A stretch of 40,089 nucleotides of DNA from NCBI GenBank assembly GCA_002497295.1, contig DANO01000007.1:1-40089 (forward strand), given 5' to 3'. A model generated the notes under the pieces. It made no database searches and was not told the DNA's origin. It worked only from the letters and a program-made list of their open reading frames with translations. Origin of the DNA: Euryarchaeota archaeon UBA171 (GTDB lineage: Archaea > Thermoplasmatota > Poseidoniia > Poseidoniales > Thalassarchaeaceae). Both the position numbers and the translations under genes were made by a program. This document shows positions 1 through 8,721 of the stretch, piece after piece (positions within the stretch are counted from its first letter, which is position 1; every line of letters starts with the position of its first letter).

Positions 1-3000
1 TCGAGCACGCCGTCGTCATCGTCATCGAAGTCGGCGTTGTCGCCTGTACCATCGCCGTCGAAGTCGGCCCACTCGGTGGCGTTCATCGGGAATGCGTCGC
101 TCACATCGAGCACGCCGTCCCCATCATCATCTGTATCGGCGTTGGAGCCGAGGCCATCACCATCGAGATCGTTCCATTCCGCGATATTCGTGGGGAATGC
201 GTCGTCCTCATCGGGCACGCCATCGTCATCGTCATCGAAGTCGGCGTTGTCGCCTGTACCATCGCCGTCGAAGTCGGCCCACTCGGTGGCGTTCATCGGG
301 AATTCATCGAATTGGTCCGCATATCCGTCATTGTCATCATCTGGATCGATTGAGTCGCATACCCCATCAGCATCATTGTCGCTAGGAATGGAAGTACTGT
401 TCAATGGATCGAAACCACATTGAATCTCCATGATATCGAACCATCCATCTCCATCATCGTCGATATCGGCATTGTCTCCTATTCCATCTTGGTCGAAATC
501 AGCAGTCTCTGAACCATCGAGAGGGAATTCGTCTGATAGGTCGTCGACCCCGTCTCCGTCATCATCATGGTCGCGATGTGTTCCGTAATCTGTTACTTCT
601 GGATTCGTCATGAAGAGGTCGATTGGCAGATTGAGATTGTCTATCCACGCTGCGTCTTGGCCGGTGGACACGGATTGGTCTTTGCTGTAGGTCCATTGTA
701 GGGTGTGTGTGCCTGCACTTAGGGGAAATGAATAGTTCGTCCAGCCGGTATCTCCGGACCATGACTCCACCTGTGCGCCATCCACTGAGAACATCAGGAA
801 ATCATAGTCACTTTCGGAGTCTACCTTGTAGGCAAATGATCCAGTTGCACTCTCGGTGAAAAGCGTCATCGAAATTGATGAGGCTTCATTGTCAGATATA
901 CCGCCGGATCTAAGTGATGCGTTCCCGCTGCTGGATGAGGAGTTGTCCAGACTCCAAGAGGGGGGCGCCCCTAGATTCCACGAGAATGTTGAGTTCAACT
1001 GAATGTCCTCGAATTCGTCAAGCGAGTAAGTGCAACACACCAGTTTGTAGGTCTCGTCGGCTAAACCATCTCCATCGGTATCGTGCCAAGCCTGCCCATC
1101 CAAGGGAAAGGCATCCATATTGTCTTCAATTCCATCGTTGTCGTCATCGATATCTACGCTGTCACAGAGTCCATCGGAGTCGGTATCTGCCGAAGGCAAG
1201 CTGAGGGGATCGTAGGCATCGGTCCCACAAGCCATTTCTGAGACGTTTGACCACCCATCCCCATCGATATCGTCGTCCATTGCATCACAGGTTCCATCCC
1301 CATCTACATCGTCTGGAGTTGAGTTTGGATCATTTACCATGGAACCGCATAGATTCTCCTCTTCATTCGTCCACCCATCTCCGTCTGCATCTGCCTCTGT
1401 TCCATGGAAAACGAGTTGCCAATCATTCACAGTGCCCGTAGAACCAGTGGAGTTGACGTCTAGCACATTCACAGTCCATGTTCCCGCGGTAAGTTCGCCA
1501 TAGTGGTGCATGCTTACCATATCGTGATAGCGCATATTGCCATATTCAGCTGGATTCGTATCAGCGAGAATGGAGGTATATCCGCTCGGTGAGGTCAATG
1601 TGATTATCAGATCTTCAGGATTTTGATGGTCAACGTCCATGAATAGTTCAACACTCTCTATGTTTAGTAAGTCAGTCACAGTGTGACTGAAAGAAAGTGG
1701 TGTTCCCGAGGGAGGTATGTTCACTGATGGAGTGTATAGTGGAGTAGAGATATTCACCTCCGGGCCTAAGAAGGTCCAATTTTCTGCTAGATTTACCGCA
1801 GCAGTCGCATCCACCATGCCGAACCCGTAGTAGTGACTCACTGGCAATCCTGCTCCATTGACGCTCCAATTCTCATGATTGAGATCATTTGGAGTGGAGG
1901 AATGCACCAATATTGCTTGCATATCCCGCCAGGTGAGTGTGGGCTCGGCCTCAAGTATGAGTCCGGCCAGTCCGGCCACCTTGGGGCCCGATGACGACGT
2001 ACCTCCGAAGCTATTGGTGTAATTCGTGGAGCTATATCCTACAGAGCCTGTCCTATCAGCAGTTGTTATCCCCAAGGAACCGCCATTCGAGGGACCCACG
2101 ACCAGCACCGGTGCGCCTATGCTCGAATACCAAGATTGTACTCCACTGTAAGTTATCGCTCCGATCGCAATAGTGTATCTTGACTTCTGGAATCCTTTCT
2201 GATTCACATTTTCATCTGTAGTATACTCGTTTCCTGCTGAGAATGTGAAAATACTTCCCAGAGAAGACCTCCCATCGTATACGCCTGATTCCAACATGGC
2301 TGCACTACTAGGTCCCAGACTCGCGAAACCAGCACCGCTGTAGCCCCATGAATTATGATAGATGTCAATGTCTTGGTTGAAGTCTGATAGCGCGGGGACC
2401 GCAGCGCCTCCGCAAAGGAATCTGGCATGGTTGTGGCTAGCACCCCATGCCACGCCTGCTATTCCGATTCCATTGTCCCCCATACCCGCTGCAACGCCGG
2501 CAACTGCCGTTCCATGGTTGTCGCCGGGCGCTACCGGACTAGGGTCCTCATCGTTATCGCAATAATCGTATGAAGTGGATGCATCAAAATTAGGCTGGAG
2601 GTCCTCATGTAGAATATCAAGGCCGTCGTCCACTATCCGTATCATTACGCCAGAGCCGTTGTACCTGTCCCATGCTGCAGTGACATTCAGATCCACGCCC
2701 ATACTGTTGCCGTCTTGTCCGGTATTGATTAGATGCCATTGATCGGGAATCAATGGATCATCAGGAATGGTCATTGGAGTGGGCTGCAAACTATCCTCAC
2801 TGGGAGCAAAAAGCTCTATTTCCCCATTTTCTTTCAAAAAATTGAGGTTTTCCAGACTTATCGAGGATCCTGGAACTGTGTAAACATGGTCCAAGAATCT
2901 GTCTTGGACCATCTTGCCGTGTTTCATTTGCTCAGAGATCTTGGTGACTTGATCTGTGACTACGATCCACTCACTTGGTACCTCGGAATAGCCACTATCC

Positions 3001-3200
3001 TCCAATGGTGCCTGAAGCCTTGCGAATGACCATTGCAAATTTTCTGACATCGAATCGATTATTGGAGTATGTTGAGAAAATAGAGAATTGGACTCTTCCC
3101 CTCCGTTTTCGCTATCCCACTCAGCCTGTATCAGTGGTGAATGCAAGCTTATCAGCATTAGTGAGATAAGGAGATAGCTAGACGTCCTCTGGGCGTTCAT
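1..3200 (-). CDS. Secreted kexin-like S8 protease with P domain and TSP3 calcium repeats (partial, C terminus off window)
   Basis: The frame is open from an ATG at 3200 to the window edge, about 1066 residues with no stop. An N-terminal hydrophobic segment (residues 8-26, ending near IQA) is a signal peptide. The peptidase S8 domain shows catalytic D191 in IVDDGLD, H229 in DNHGTAVAG, oxyanion N324 in SAGN and S402 in GTSSSGP, the proprotein-convertase pattern. Residues about 478-600 form a P domain ending NDWQLVFHGTE. From about 603 there are aspartate-rich thrombospondin type 3 repeats (DADGDGW, DIDDDNDGI), interrupted near residues 690-830 by a beta-rich, MAM/lectin-like segment. It probably degrades proteins outside the cell and needs calcium. 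A TATA-like box lies about 26 bases before the ATG, supporting this start and a leaderless message. The family call is firm; substrate and C-terminal anchor are unknown. Confidence 0.93.
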   Translation of the reverse strand, partial: MNAQRTSSYLLISLMLISLHSPLIQAEWDSENGGEESNSLFSQHTPIIDSMSENLQWSFARLQAPLEDSGYSEVPSEWIVVTDQVTKISEQMKHGKMVQDRFLDHVYTVPGSSISLENLNFLKENGEIELFAPSEDSLQPTPMTIPDDPLIPDQWHLINTGQDGNSMGVDLNVTAAWDRYNGSGVMIRIVDDGLDILHEDLQPNFDASTSYDYCDNDEDPSPVAPGDNHGTAVAGVAAGMGDNGIGIAGVAWGASHNHARFLCGGAAVPALSDFNQDIDIYHNSWGYSGAGFASLGPSSAAMLESGVYDGRSSLGSIFTFSAGNEYTTDENVNQKGFQKSRYTIAIGAITYSGVQSWYSSIGAPVLVVGPSNGGSLGITTADRTGSVGYSSTNYTNSFGGTSSSGPKVAGLAGLILEAEPTLTWRDMQAILVHSSTPNDLNHENWSVNGAGLPVSHYYGFGMVDATAAVNLAENWTFLGPEVNISTPLYTPSVNIPPSGTPLSFSHTVTDLLNIESVELFMDVDHQNPEDLIITLTSPSGYTSILADTNPAEYGNMRYHDMVSMHHYGELTAGTWTVNVLDVNSTGSTGTVNDWQLVFHGTEADADGDGWTNEEENLCGSMVNDPNSTPDDVDGDGTCDAMDDDIDGDGWSNVSEMACGTDAYDPLSLPSADTDSDGLCDSVDIDDDNDGIEDNMDAFPLDGQAWHDTDGDGLADETYKLVCCTYSLDEFEDIQLNSTFSWNLGAPPSWSLDNSSSSSGNASLRSGGISDNEASSISMTLFTESATGSFAYKVDSESDYDFLMFSVDGAQVESWSGDTGWTNYSFPLSAGTHTLQWTYSKDQSVSTGQDAAWIDNLNLPIDLFMTNPEVTDYGTHRDHDDDGDGVDDLSDEFPLDGSETADFDQDGIGDNADIDDDGDGWFDIMEIQCGFDPLNSTSIPSDNDADGVCDSIDPDDDNDGYADQFDEFPMNATEWADFDGDGTGDNADFDDDDDGVPDEDDAFPTNIAEWNDLDGDGLGSNADTDDDGDGVLDVSDAFPMNATEWADFDGDGTGDNADFDDDDDGVL
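5..303 (-). repeat. 210-base-period tandem repeat inside the protease gene
   Basis: Bases 5-93 and 215-303 are nearly identical; 21-93 and 231-303 match exactly, a spacing of 210 bases. The copy between them, shifted by about 105 bases, is diverged. In protein terms this is a 35-residue TSP3 unit (FPMNATEWADFDGDGTG followed by an Asp run) present as a recently duplicated pair. The array continues beyond the left edge. Confidence 0.85.
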
Positions 3201-3221
3201 AGTAGGTTTGTAGGACTTCGT

Positions 3222-3230
3222 TGATTTAAC
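3222..3230 (-). promoter_or_regulatory. TATA-like box of the secreted protease gene
   Basis: On the minus strand this reads GTTAAATCA, centred about 26 bases upstream of the ATG at 3200. That is the distance expected between an archaeal TATA box and the transcription start, so the message would be leaderless. No Shine-Dalgarno sequence is visible before this ATG, which agrees. Confidence 0.4.
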
Positions 3231-3276
3231 TGTCCTCTGGTCTCGTTGAGTTAGAAGGCGATATCACGAGTAATGG

Positions 3277-3301
3277 ATAAATCGCATTTTGTACGATTTA
3301 T
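3277..3301. repeat. 8-bp perfect inverted repeat between tRNA-Leu and the protease gene
   Basis: ATAAATCG and CGATTTAT flank the 9-base loop CATTTTGTA. It lies 77 bases upstream of the protease start and 32 bases downstream of the tRNA-Leu CCA end, both on the minus strand. It could be an operator or the end signal of the tRNA transcript; the sequence does not decide. Confidence 0.45.
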
Positions 3302-3332
3302 GCTTCGGAAATATCCTCTAATTGACATGATG

Positions 3333-3417
3333 TGGTGCAGGCGGCAGGATTCGAACCTGCGAAGCACTATGCAGCGGATCTTGAGCCCGCCCCCTTTGAC
3401 CACTCGGGTACACCTGC
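3333..3417 (-). tRNA. tRNA-Leu (anticodon CAA)
   Basis: On the minus strand the acceptor GCAGGTG pairs with CGCCTGC (one G-U), followed by discriminator A and an encoded CCA (3335-3333). The anticodon stem GCGGG/TCCGC closes the loop CTCAAGA, giving anticodon CAA (UUG codon). The T arm is GCAGG-TTCGAAT-CCTGC. A 13-base variable region fits a class II tRNA such as leucine. No intron is seen. Confidence 0.93.
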
Positions 3418-3531
3418 ACCATTAGGAGGACGCTCCCCCACTTGAGTTCAACGGAATAGGGCCTGTTTCCTGAGGGGGGCCATAGGAATTGTTCAAGGAG
3501 CGTTTGCAGAACGTGGAGTCGGGGAAGTTGC

Positions 3532-4362
3532 GTGGATACGGATGAGCATGATACTCTCTCAGCGAGTGAGCTCGACCGTATTGAGAAGGCTATTTTCGAA
3601 GTTGCCCGGCAACAAAGAGGGAAGAGGGTCCCAGTACCTCTCCCATTTCCTGACTTCTGGGATCGTGCGGTCCATCTGGTTATTCATCTTGAGCAGGAAG
3701 CCGATAGGATGCGTAGAGAGGGTGTGGGGAGTGCTAGATTATCAACAGGAATTCGAAGAATGGCGAATATAAGGACGCAAATTAGGAATCTTGCAAATCT
3801 TCGCCTAAACGCCCTCACCAGTCACGCAGTCATTGGCTCACTACTGGAAGGAGGCGAATCTCGGGGCAATGGGAATTCTATTGAGTGGTCTAGAATGGAT
3901 TCGAAAGAGCGGGCTTTCCACTCAGAGGTGTCGAGAGGTGTCGATCGATTCCGCAACCAGGCATCTTGGGATGTTCTGATGGGAATCGAGGAGTCTGGCG
4001 GAGAAGAGGCAATCGGAGTTCCTGAGTTAAATCGATTTGAGAATGAAAAGGAATTGGATGGATTAGCTCCTCTACCAGAGCCTACTCCTGGGAAGGAAGT
4101 TGAATGGAATGATCCTGAAATGGATGAGGAGGATAGGATTAGGACGATCGATGACGGGTATCCCGAAGCGCCCCCAAATCCGATCCCTCAGGATATCAAG
4201 CCAGATTTGGTCAGAATACGGATAATCGAAGATAGTGATGACCCGATAATTGATGAAGAGGGGAATGAAATTCGTATTATTGAGGGTGATTTTCATCTTT
4301 GTTCCATGACTATGAGTGAGACTCTAATCTCAATTGGGCTTGCTGAATTAGCAGATGTATAA
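3532..4362 (+). CDS. GINS-like DNA replication complex subunit (Gins51 type)
   Basis: A 276-residue protein starting at GTG 3532. The first 120 residues are helical and charged, like the GINS A domain. An acidic linker follows (about 150-220). The last 50 residues, beginning VRIRIIEDSDDPIIDEEG and ending with an ISIGLAELADV-like tail, resemble the small beta-rich B domain at the C terminus of archaeal Gins51 (pattern: valine/arginine strand, D-G turn, then an L-x-x-x-G-[VL]-A-E end). GINS joins MCM and GAN/Cdc45 in the replicative helicase. No strong Shine-Dalgarno marks the start, so the N terminus could shift. The next gene, a peptidase, follows 42 bases later. The assignment rests on weak similarity remembered from the family; an uncharacterised acidic protein is the alternative. 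Confidence 0.55.
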   Translation: MDTDEHDTLSASELDRIEKAIFEVARQQRGKRVPVPLPFPDFWDRAVHLVIHLEQEADRMRREGVGSARLSTGIRRMANIRTQIRNLANLRLNALTSHAVIGSLLEGGESRGNGNSIEWSRMDSKERAFHSEVSRGVDRFRNQASWDVLMGIEESGGEEAIGVPELNRFENEKELDGLAPLPEPTPGKEVEWNDPEMDEEDRIRTIDDGYPEAPPNPIPQDIKPDLVRIRIIEDSDDPIIDEEGNEIRIIEGDFHLCSMTMSETLISIGLAELADV

Positions 4363-4404
4363 TTCAGGTAATGACCAAAGGCCTTGTGCCGGGCTCTTCA
4401 CAGC

Positions 4405-5754
4405 ATGCCCGACAATGGCTCAGTGACAAATATCATGATTGAGAGGCTGAGAAAGAATTTCTCAGACGACCCCACTGCTAAAATCGTACAGAATGCTGTT
4501 TCGAATGGGCATCTGATAGACGTGGCTCTTGATCGTGATCTAGTTCAAACCATGGATTCTAGTTTCAGTATCAAACTCGATGAATGGTCTGTGACTAATC
4601 AGAAATCTAGCGGGAGATGTTGGCTTTTCGCCGCATTGAATCTGTTTAGACCGGGGGCAATGAAGAAGATGAATATCAAGGAGTTTGAATTCAGTCAATC
4701 TCATATCCATTTCTGGGATAAATTCGAACGATCAAATTGCTTCCTCGAGTCAATTATTGATCTTGGAAAGGAATCTGTGGAAGATCGTACAGTGCATTTC
4801 CTTCTTAGCGACCCTATCGGAGACGGAGGTCAATGGAATATGGCCATGAATCTAATTCGAAAGCATGGCCTTGTCCCAAAGTCGGCATATCCTGAATCGA
4901 CATCTAGTAGTGCGACGAGATGGATGAACTCGAGTCTGAGGGATTTACTCAGATCTTCTGCATCTGAATTGAGGAAGATGATTTCTGACGGTTCATCCCT
5001 CAGTGAAGTTAGGTCCAAGAAAGAAGATCGTATTGCTGATGTATGGAGGCTCCTATGCATGCATCTTGGTACACCACCGGAGTCATTTGATTGGCAATGG
5101 AGAGACAAAGATGGAGATTTTCACCGAAAGGGCGTAATGACACCGATTGAATTCGTTTCAGAATTCGTAGATATCGATTGGGATAATTTTGTTTGTCTTG
5201 TTCACGATCCTAGGAATGAGATGTACAAAACATACACTGTGGACAGACTTCAGAATGTTGCAGGCGGCCCTCCAGTCATGTATCTCAACATCCCAATCGA
5301 AGAGATGAAGCGGATTACCATGGAGATGCTTGAGCAAGGCACTCCAGTTTGGATGGGTTGCGATGTGGGTAAGCAGATGCATAGGAAGCGTGGTCTTTGG
5401 GATGCTCGTCTGTATGATCTCCAATCGCTATACGGTTTTGAATTTGGGATGGACAAAAAGAATAGATTGGAATATGGGCAGACGGTAATGACTCATGCAA
5501 TGCTTTTCACAGGCGTGGATATTGTAGATGGGTCCCCTCGAAGATGGAGGGTGGAGAATTCATGGGGAGCGAAGGATAGTGGGGAGAAAGGATTCTACAC
5601 TATGAATGACAGTTGGTTCGATGATTACATGTTCGAAATAGCGGCTCCACGTGATTTACTGAATCAAAAGATGGCCTCTGGTTTGGAAAGCGAACCTGTT
5701 ATTCTTCCAGCATGGGATCCAATGGGATCTCTTGCTAGAGCAAATGAGTCTTGA
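4405..5754 (+). CDS. pepC: Bleomycin hydrolase / aminopeptidase C-type cysteine peptidase (C1B)
   Basis: A 449-residue papain-fold peptidase. The active-site set is complete: Q66 and C72 in NQKSSGRCWLFAALN, H364 in MTHAMLFTGVD and N385 in VENSWG. Length and the WDPMGSLA-like tail match bleomycin hydrolases (about 450 residues), whose C terminus reaches into the active site and makes the hexameric barrel act as an aminopeptidase. No signal peptide is present, so it should trim peptides in the cytoplasm, in line with a peptide-feeding lifestyle. The ATG at 4405 is preferred over an in-frame TTG 21 bases upstream because family members begin about here. It lies convergent to rps10, 7 bases apart. 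Confidence 0.93.
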   Translation: MPDNGSVTNIMIERLRKNFSDDPTAKIVQNAVSNGHLIDVALDRDLVQTMDSSFSIKLDEWSVTNQKSSGRCWLFAALNLFRPGAMKKMNIKEFEFSQSHIHFWDKFERSNCFLESIIDLGKESVEDRTVHFLLSDPIGDGGQWNMAMNLIRKHGLVPKSAYPESTSSSATRWMNSSLRDLLRSSASELRKMISDGSSLSEVRSKKEDRIADVWRLLCMHLGTPPESFDWQWRDKDGDFHRKGVMTPIEFVSEFVDIDWDNFVCLVHDPRNEMYKTYTVDRLQNVAGGPPVMYLNIPIEEMKRITMEMLEQGTPVWMGCDVGKQMHRKRGLWDARLYDLQSLYGFEFGMDKKNRLEYGQTVMTHAMLFTGVDIVDGSPRRWRVENSWGAKDSGEKGFYTMNDSWFDDYMFEIAAPRDLLNQKMASGLESEPVILPAWDPMGSLARANES

Positions 5755-5761
5755 CGCTTTT

Positions 5762-6091
5762 TCAAGCAAGGTTTCTGAGAGAGAGTTCAATCGTGACTGA
5801 ATCAGGAATTGGGATTCTTAGTACATTTCTCAATGCAGTCTCATCCTTGGCAGTATTGGTTACTAACTCAAGCAATCTCTTGTGTATTCGCATCTCCCAA
5901 TGATCGTAAGTCTCTGATCCTTCGCCGGAGGGTGCTTTCCTGCACGGTACAACCAGTCTTCGAGTTGGGAGTGGGATCGGGCCCCTTAGCTTAACTCCGG
6001 ATTCATCAGATATTCTCTTTATCTGAGAACACACTGTATCCACATCTTCGTGGTTTTCTCCGGTCAGTTTGATTGTGGTGACTACTGGCAT
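5762..6091 (-). CDS. rps10: Ribosomal protein uS10
   Basis: 109 residues, typical for archaeal/eukaryotic-type S10. The motifs GPIPLPTRR and DHWEMRIHKRLLEL are the S10 fingerprint. It follows the EF-1alpha gene by 25 bases on the same strand, the classic archaeal pair, and is probably co-transcribed with it. The start is ATG 6091, with a GGGGTG element just upstream. Part of the small-subunit head. Confidence 0.98.
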   Translation of the reverse strand: MPVVTTIKLTGENHEDVDTVCSQIKRISDESGVKLRGPIPLPTRRLVVPCRKAPSGEGSETYDHWEMRIHKRLLELVTNTAKDETALRNVLRIPIPDSVTIELSLRNLA

Positions 6092-6116
6092 TCAGAGTAC
6101 ACCCCAAACCTACGAA

Positions 6117-7400
6117 TCACGCTTTCTTCTCGATCTTGGCGCAGACACCTGCAGCCACGGTCTTGCCCATATCGCGAATTGCGAATCTGGAAAGCTCGGG
6201 GAAGGCGTCTTGCTGCTCAAGGGCCATTGGCTTGGTGGGCTGGAAGCGGACCAGAGCTGCATCGCCGGACTTCAAGAATGCTGGAGACTCTCCAGTCTTG
6301 AGATCCTTGACGAGTTCCACAAACCTGACGGCAACCTGTGCAGTGTGTGCGTGGAAGACTGGCGTGTATCCGACCCCTACAGCCTTTGGTATATCCATTA
6401 TCTGGATGTTACCGAGGAAGGTCTCGTCGTGTCGGACGTACGTAGGGGGGTTATCCTGGTATCCTGCGATATCTCCGCGGCGGATATCAGTCACAGCGAG
6501 GCCTCTGACGTTGAATCCGACGTTGTCGCCGGGTTCGGCCTTGTCAACCATGGTGTGGTGCATCTCGATGCTCTTGACCTCTGCCGACTTCTGGCTTGGA
6601 TTGAACACGACTGTCTTACCTGGATTGAGGACTCCTGTCTCGATCTTGCCGACGGGAACAGTTCCGATTCCGCCGATCTTGTAGACGTCCTGGATAGGTA
6701 GCCTTAGCGGTCGATCGGTTGGCTTTGGTGGCATTGTGATTGCATCGATGGCCTCGAACAAAGTTGGGCCGTTGTACCACGACATGTTGTCGCTCTTGTT
6801 GTAGATGTTCTCGCCCATCTGGGATGAGCCTGCGATGAAGTTGATGCCATCTGGCTTGAATCCGGCCATTTTGAGGAGGTTCGATACTTCGGTCTTGACC
6901 TCGTTGTACTTGGCTTCCTGGTAATCTACACCACTGATATCCATCTTGTTGATGTTGACTATCAACTGAGTCACACCGAGGACTCGGGCTAGGAATGCAT
7001 GCTCTTTGGTCTGAGCGTTAACTCCGTCATTAGCAGCGACGACTAGTACAGCAGCATCTGCCTGGCTAGTTCCAGTGATCATGTTCTTCACGAAATCCCG
7101 GTGCCCTGGAGCATCGATGACGGTGAAGTAATAGTTGGGCGTGTAGAACTCCTTGTGAGCTACGTCGATCGTGATTCCACGCTCTCGCTCTTCCTTCAAC
7201 CCGTCCATGACGTATGCTAAACCGAATCCGGCCTTACCTGACTCGGAGGCCAGTTGTTCATTCTTATCGATTACGTGCTGTTCGATGTGGCCGCTGTCTA
7301 GGAGTAGTCTTCCAACTGTGGTTGACTTTCCATGGTCGACGTGACCGATGAATACGATATTCAAGTGTGGCTTGCTCTTATCTTCCCATTGTGAGCCCAT
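6117..7400 (-). CDS. tuf: Translation elongation factor EF-1alpha (aEF1A)
   Basis: 427 residues. The P-loop GHVDHGKST lies at 19-27, switch II region DAPGHRDFVKNMITG follows, and the guanine motif NKMD is present; domains II and III complete the factor. It delivers aminoacyl-tRNA to the ribosome. The frame stays open upstream to 7499, but ATG 7400 is preceded by GAGGTG at a 6-base spacing and the family begins here (MGSQ, then KPHLNIVFIGHVDHG). A TTCAAATAC box about 43 bases upstream would give a leader of about 17 bases that includes this ribosome site. Confidence 0.98.
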   Translation of the reverse strand: MGSQWEDKSKPHLNIVFIGHVDHGKSTTVGRLLLDSGHIEQHVIDKNEQLASESGKAGFGLAYVMDGLKEERERGITIDVAHKEFYTPNYYFTVIDAPGHRDFVKNMITGTSQADAAVLVVAANDGVNAQTKEHAFLARVLGVTQLIVNINKMDISGVDYQEAKYNEVKTEVSNLLKMAGFKPDGINFIAGSSQMGENIYNKSDNMSWYNGPTLFEAIDAITMPPKPTDRPLRLPIQDVYKIGGIGTVPVGKIETGVLNPGKTVVFNPSQKSAEVKSIEMHHTMVDKAEPGDNVGFNVRGLAVTDIRRGDIAGYQDNPPTYVRHDETFLGNIQIMDIPKAVGVGYTPVFHAHTAQVAVRFVELVKDLKTGESPAFLKSGDAALVRFQPTKPMALEQQDAFPELSRFAIRDMGKTVAAGVCAKIEKKA

Positions 7401-7406
7401 GATATA

Positions 7407-7412
7407 CACCTC
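7407..7412 (-). promoter_or_regulatory. Shine-Dalgarno GAGGTG fixing the EF-1alpha start
   Basis: GAGGTG on the minus strand, 6 bases before ATG 7400. It is complementary to the archaeal 16S rRNA 3' end (CACCTCC) and rules out the longer upstream reading. Confidence 0.75.
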
Positions 7413-7438
7413 TATGGTGAGCCGGCCACTTTGGGTCC

Positions 7439-7447
7439 GTATTTGAA
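7439..7447 (-). promoter_or_regulatory. TATA-like box TTCAAATAC of the EF-1alpha/S10 operon
   Basis: TTCAAATAC on the minus strand, centred 43 bases before the EF-1alpha start. The same 9-mer lies 25 bases before the Sec61-beta start (22911-22919), which suggests it is a promoter element of this organism. It lies between the end of the PKD lipoprotein gene and EF-1alpha. Confidence 0.4.
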
Positions 7448-7506
7448 CCTCACTCACAGAGAATGGGGTTGTTGGTATCGGTTGAAAGATACATATCAAT
7501 GCCGGA

Positions 7507-8700
7507 TTAGCGGTACTGCAACTCTATGATGAGTGAGTTGATACGCGTATTGTGGCTCTCATCGTTAGATAAGTCAACGGACCAGGTTCCTGGCTGAAAT
7601 CCTCGGACGGTGGACCCGGATACGACTTGCCATACGCAGTAATCGTCGCTACTGCACTCCCCTGCATCCCTGTTATCATTCTCTATGCCAGTAGTGTTTG
7701 TGACTTCCTGATCTTGGGATGTTGTGTTGTACATGTACAAATCAAGCTTGTTTGCTGTGGTTGCCCCTCCTATTCCAATGGGCTGGTCGTCATCCTCCTG
7801 CGGATAATCGAGTTTCACCCTCAGATATCTAATTCGATTTTTACCATCGTCGTACTCGACTGGGAAGTCCCACATCATCTCAACGGGGTCCCCGAGACTC
7901 CTGTCTATTTCGAAGTCGGACCATGCGCCTCGATAATTAATGTACACTGTGATTTTGGTGCTATCGGTGAGTCCGTTGCTGGATACCACAGTGAGTTTGA
8001 CTTCGACTGTTCCGCCGCTTCTTTCGAATGTTACAACGCCATCCTCCGAACTAGATGCATCGACATCATTGTCTCTTATGCCATCGCCGTCTGAGTCTTC
8101 AAAGGTGTCTAAATCCCACTCCCACCTGTCGATGTAATCGATTCCTCCTGCGTCTGAAGAAGAGCCATCGATTTGTACTTCAGTGGTGAATCCGATTGTT
8201 CTGTCTCCCTCATCTTTATTATCGTCGCAGACCCATATGAGGATGAAATCTCCATTTGGAGGTTCCTCGCCATCGCAGTCATCCATCTTTTCCACATCGA
8301 TTGAGGCGGTTGGTTTCTTGGCGTCAGAGTCGATTACTGTGATGTTCTTGCTCATTGTGGCCTCGTAGTTGCCATCGGCAACGGTAAGTCTGACCGCGAA
8401 TGTGCCCGTGCTCGTATAGACGTGACTTGTAGTTAGGCCGGAGCCTAAATTTCCATCACCGAAAGACCATGAGAATGTCAGGGAGTCTCCATCGGGGTCT
8501 GAACTTCCAGCGGCACTGAACGTCACTGTGTCGCCCTCTCGCACAGAACCAGTGGGATCTATGCTCATTTGGACTGTCGGGGCTTCATTAAGCCCGAGTG
8601 TTGCGAGGCATCCGCTGAGAGACGATATCGCTATGAGGAGTGCGATCGTTGTGGCCTTGGAGATGGCTTCCATGATTTCTTTCGGAAAGCATTTGAACAT
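7507..8700 (-). CDS. PKD-domain cell-surface lipoprotein
   Basis: 397 residues from ATG 8700, or 388 from ATG 8673, which gives a cleaner signal peptide (MEAISKATTIALLIAISS). A lipobox LSGC places the lipidated cysteine at residue 31 of the long form. Residues about 40-126 are a PKD domain (DPDGDSLTFSWSFGDG, then HVYTSTGTFAVRLTV). A second, acidic PKD-like domain follows (EWDLDTFEDSDGDGIRDND), perhaps binding calcium. The last 120 residues are beta-rich and end in SLIIELQYR. Such domains usually mediate adhesion or protein contacts outside the membrane. It lies 21 bases after the polB stop on the same strand and 106 bases before EF-1alpha. Function unknown. Confidence 0.88.
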   Translation of the reverse strand: MFKCFPKEIMEAISKATTIALLIAISSLSGCLATLGLNEAPTVQMSIDPTGSVREGDTVTFSAAGSSDPDGDSLTFSWSFGDGNLGSGLTTSHVYTSTGTFAVRLTVADGNYEATMSKNITVIDSDAKKPTASIDVEKMDDCDGEEPPNGDFILIWVCDDNKDEGDRTIGFTTEVQIDGSSSDAGGIDYIDRWEWDLDTFEDSDGDGIRDNDVDASSSEDGVVTFERSGGTVEVKLTVVSSNGLTDSTKITVYINYRGAWSDFEIDRSLGDPVEMMWDFPVEYDDGKNRIRYLRVKLDYPQEDDDQPIGIGGATTANKLDLYMYNTTSQDQEVTNTTGIENDNRDAGECSSDDYCVWQVVSGSTVRGFQPGTWSVDLSNDESHNTRINSLIIELQYR

Positions 8701-8721
8701 GAATCCTGCGATGATTTGGGC

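Noticed and set aside
37..423. Open frames on the plus strand across the start of the window, rich in Ser/Pro or Arg/His
   Set aside because: They are antisense shadows of the aspartate-rich calcium repeats of the minus-strand protease; repeat codons leave other frames open.
6069..6701. A 210-codon plus-strand frame inside EF-1alpha
   Set aside because: EF-1alpha is certain on the other strand; the frame shows no family features.
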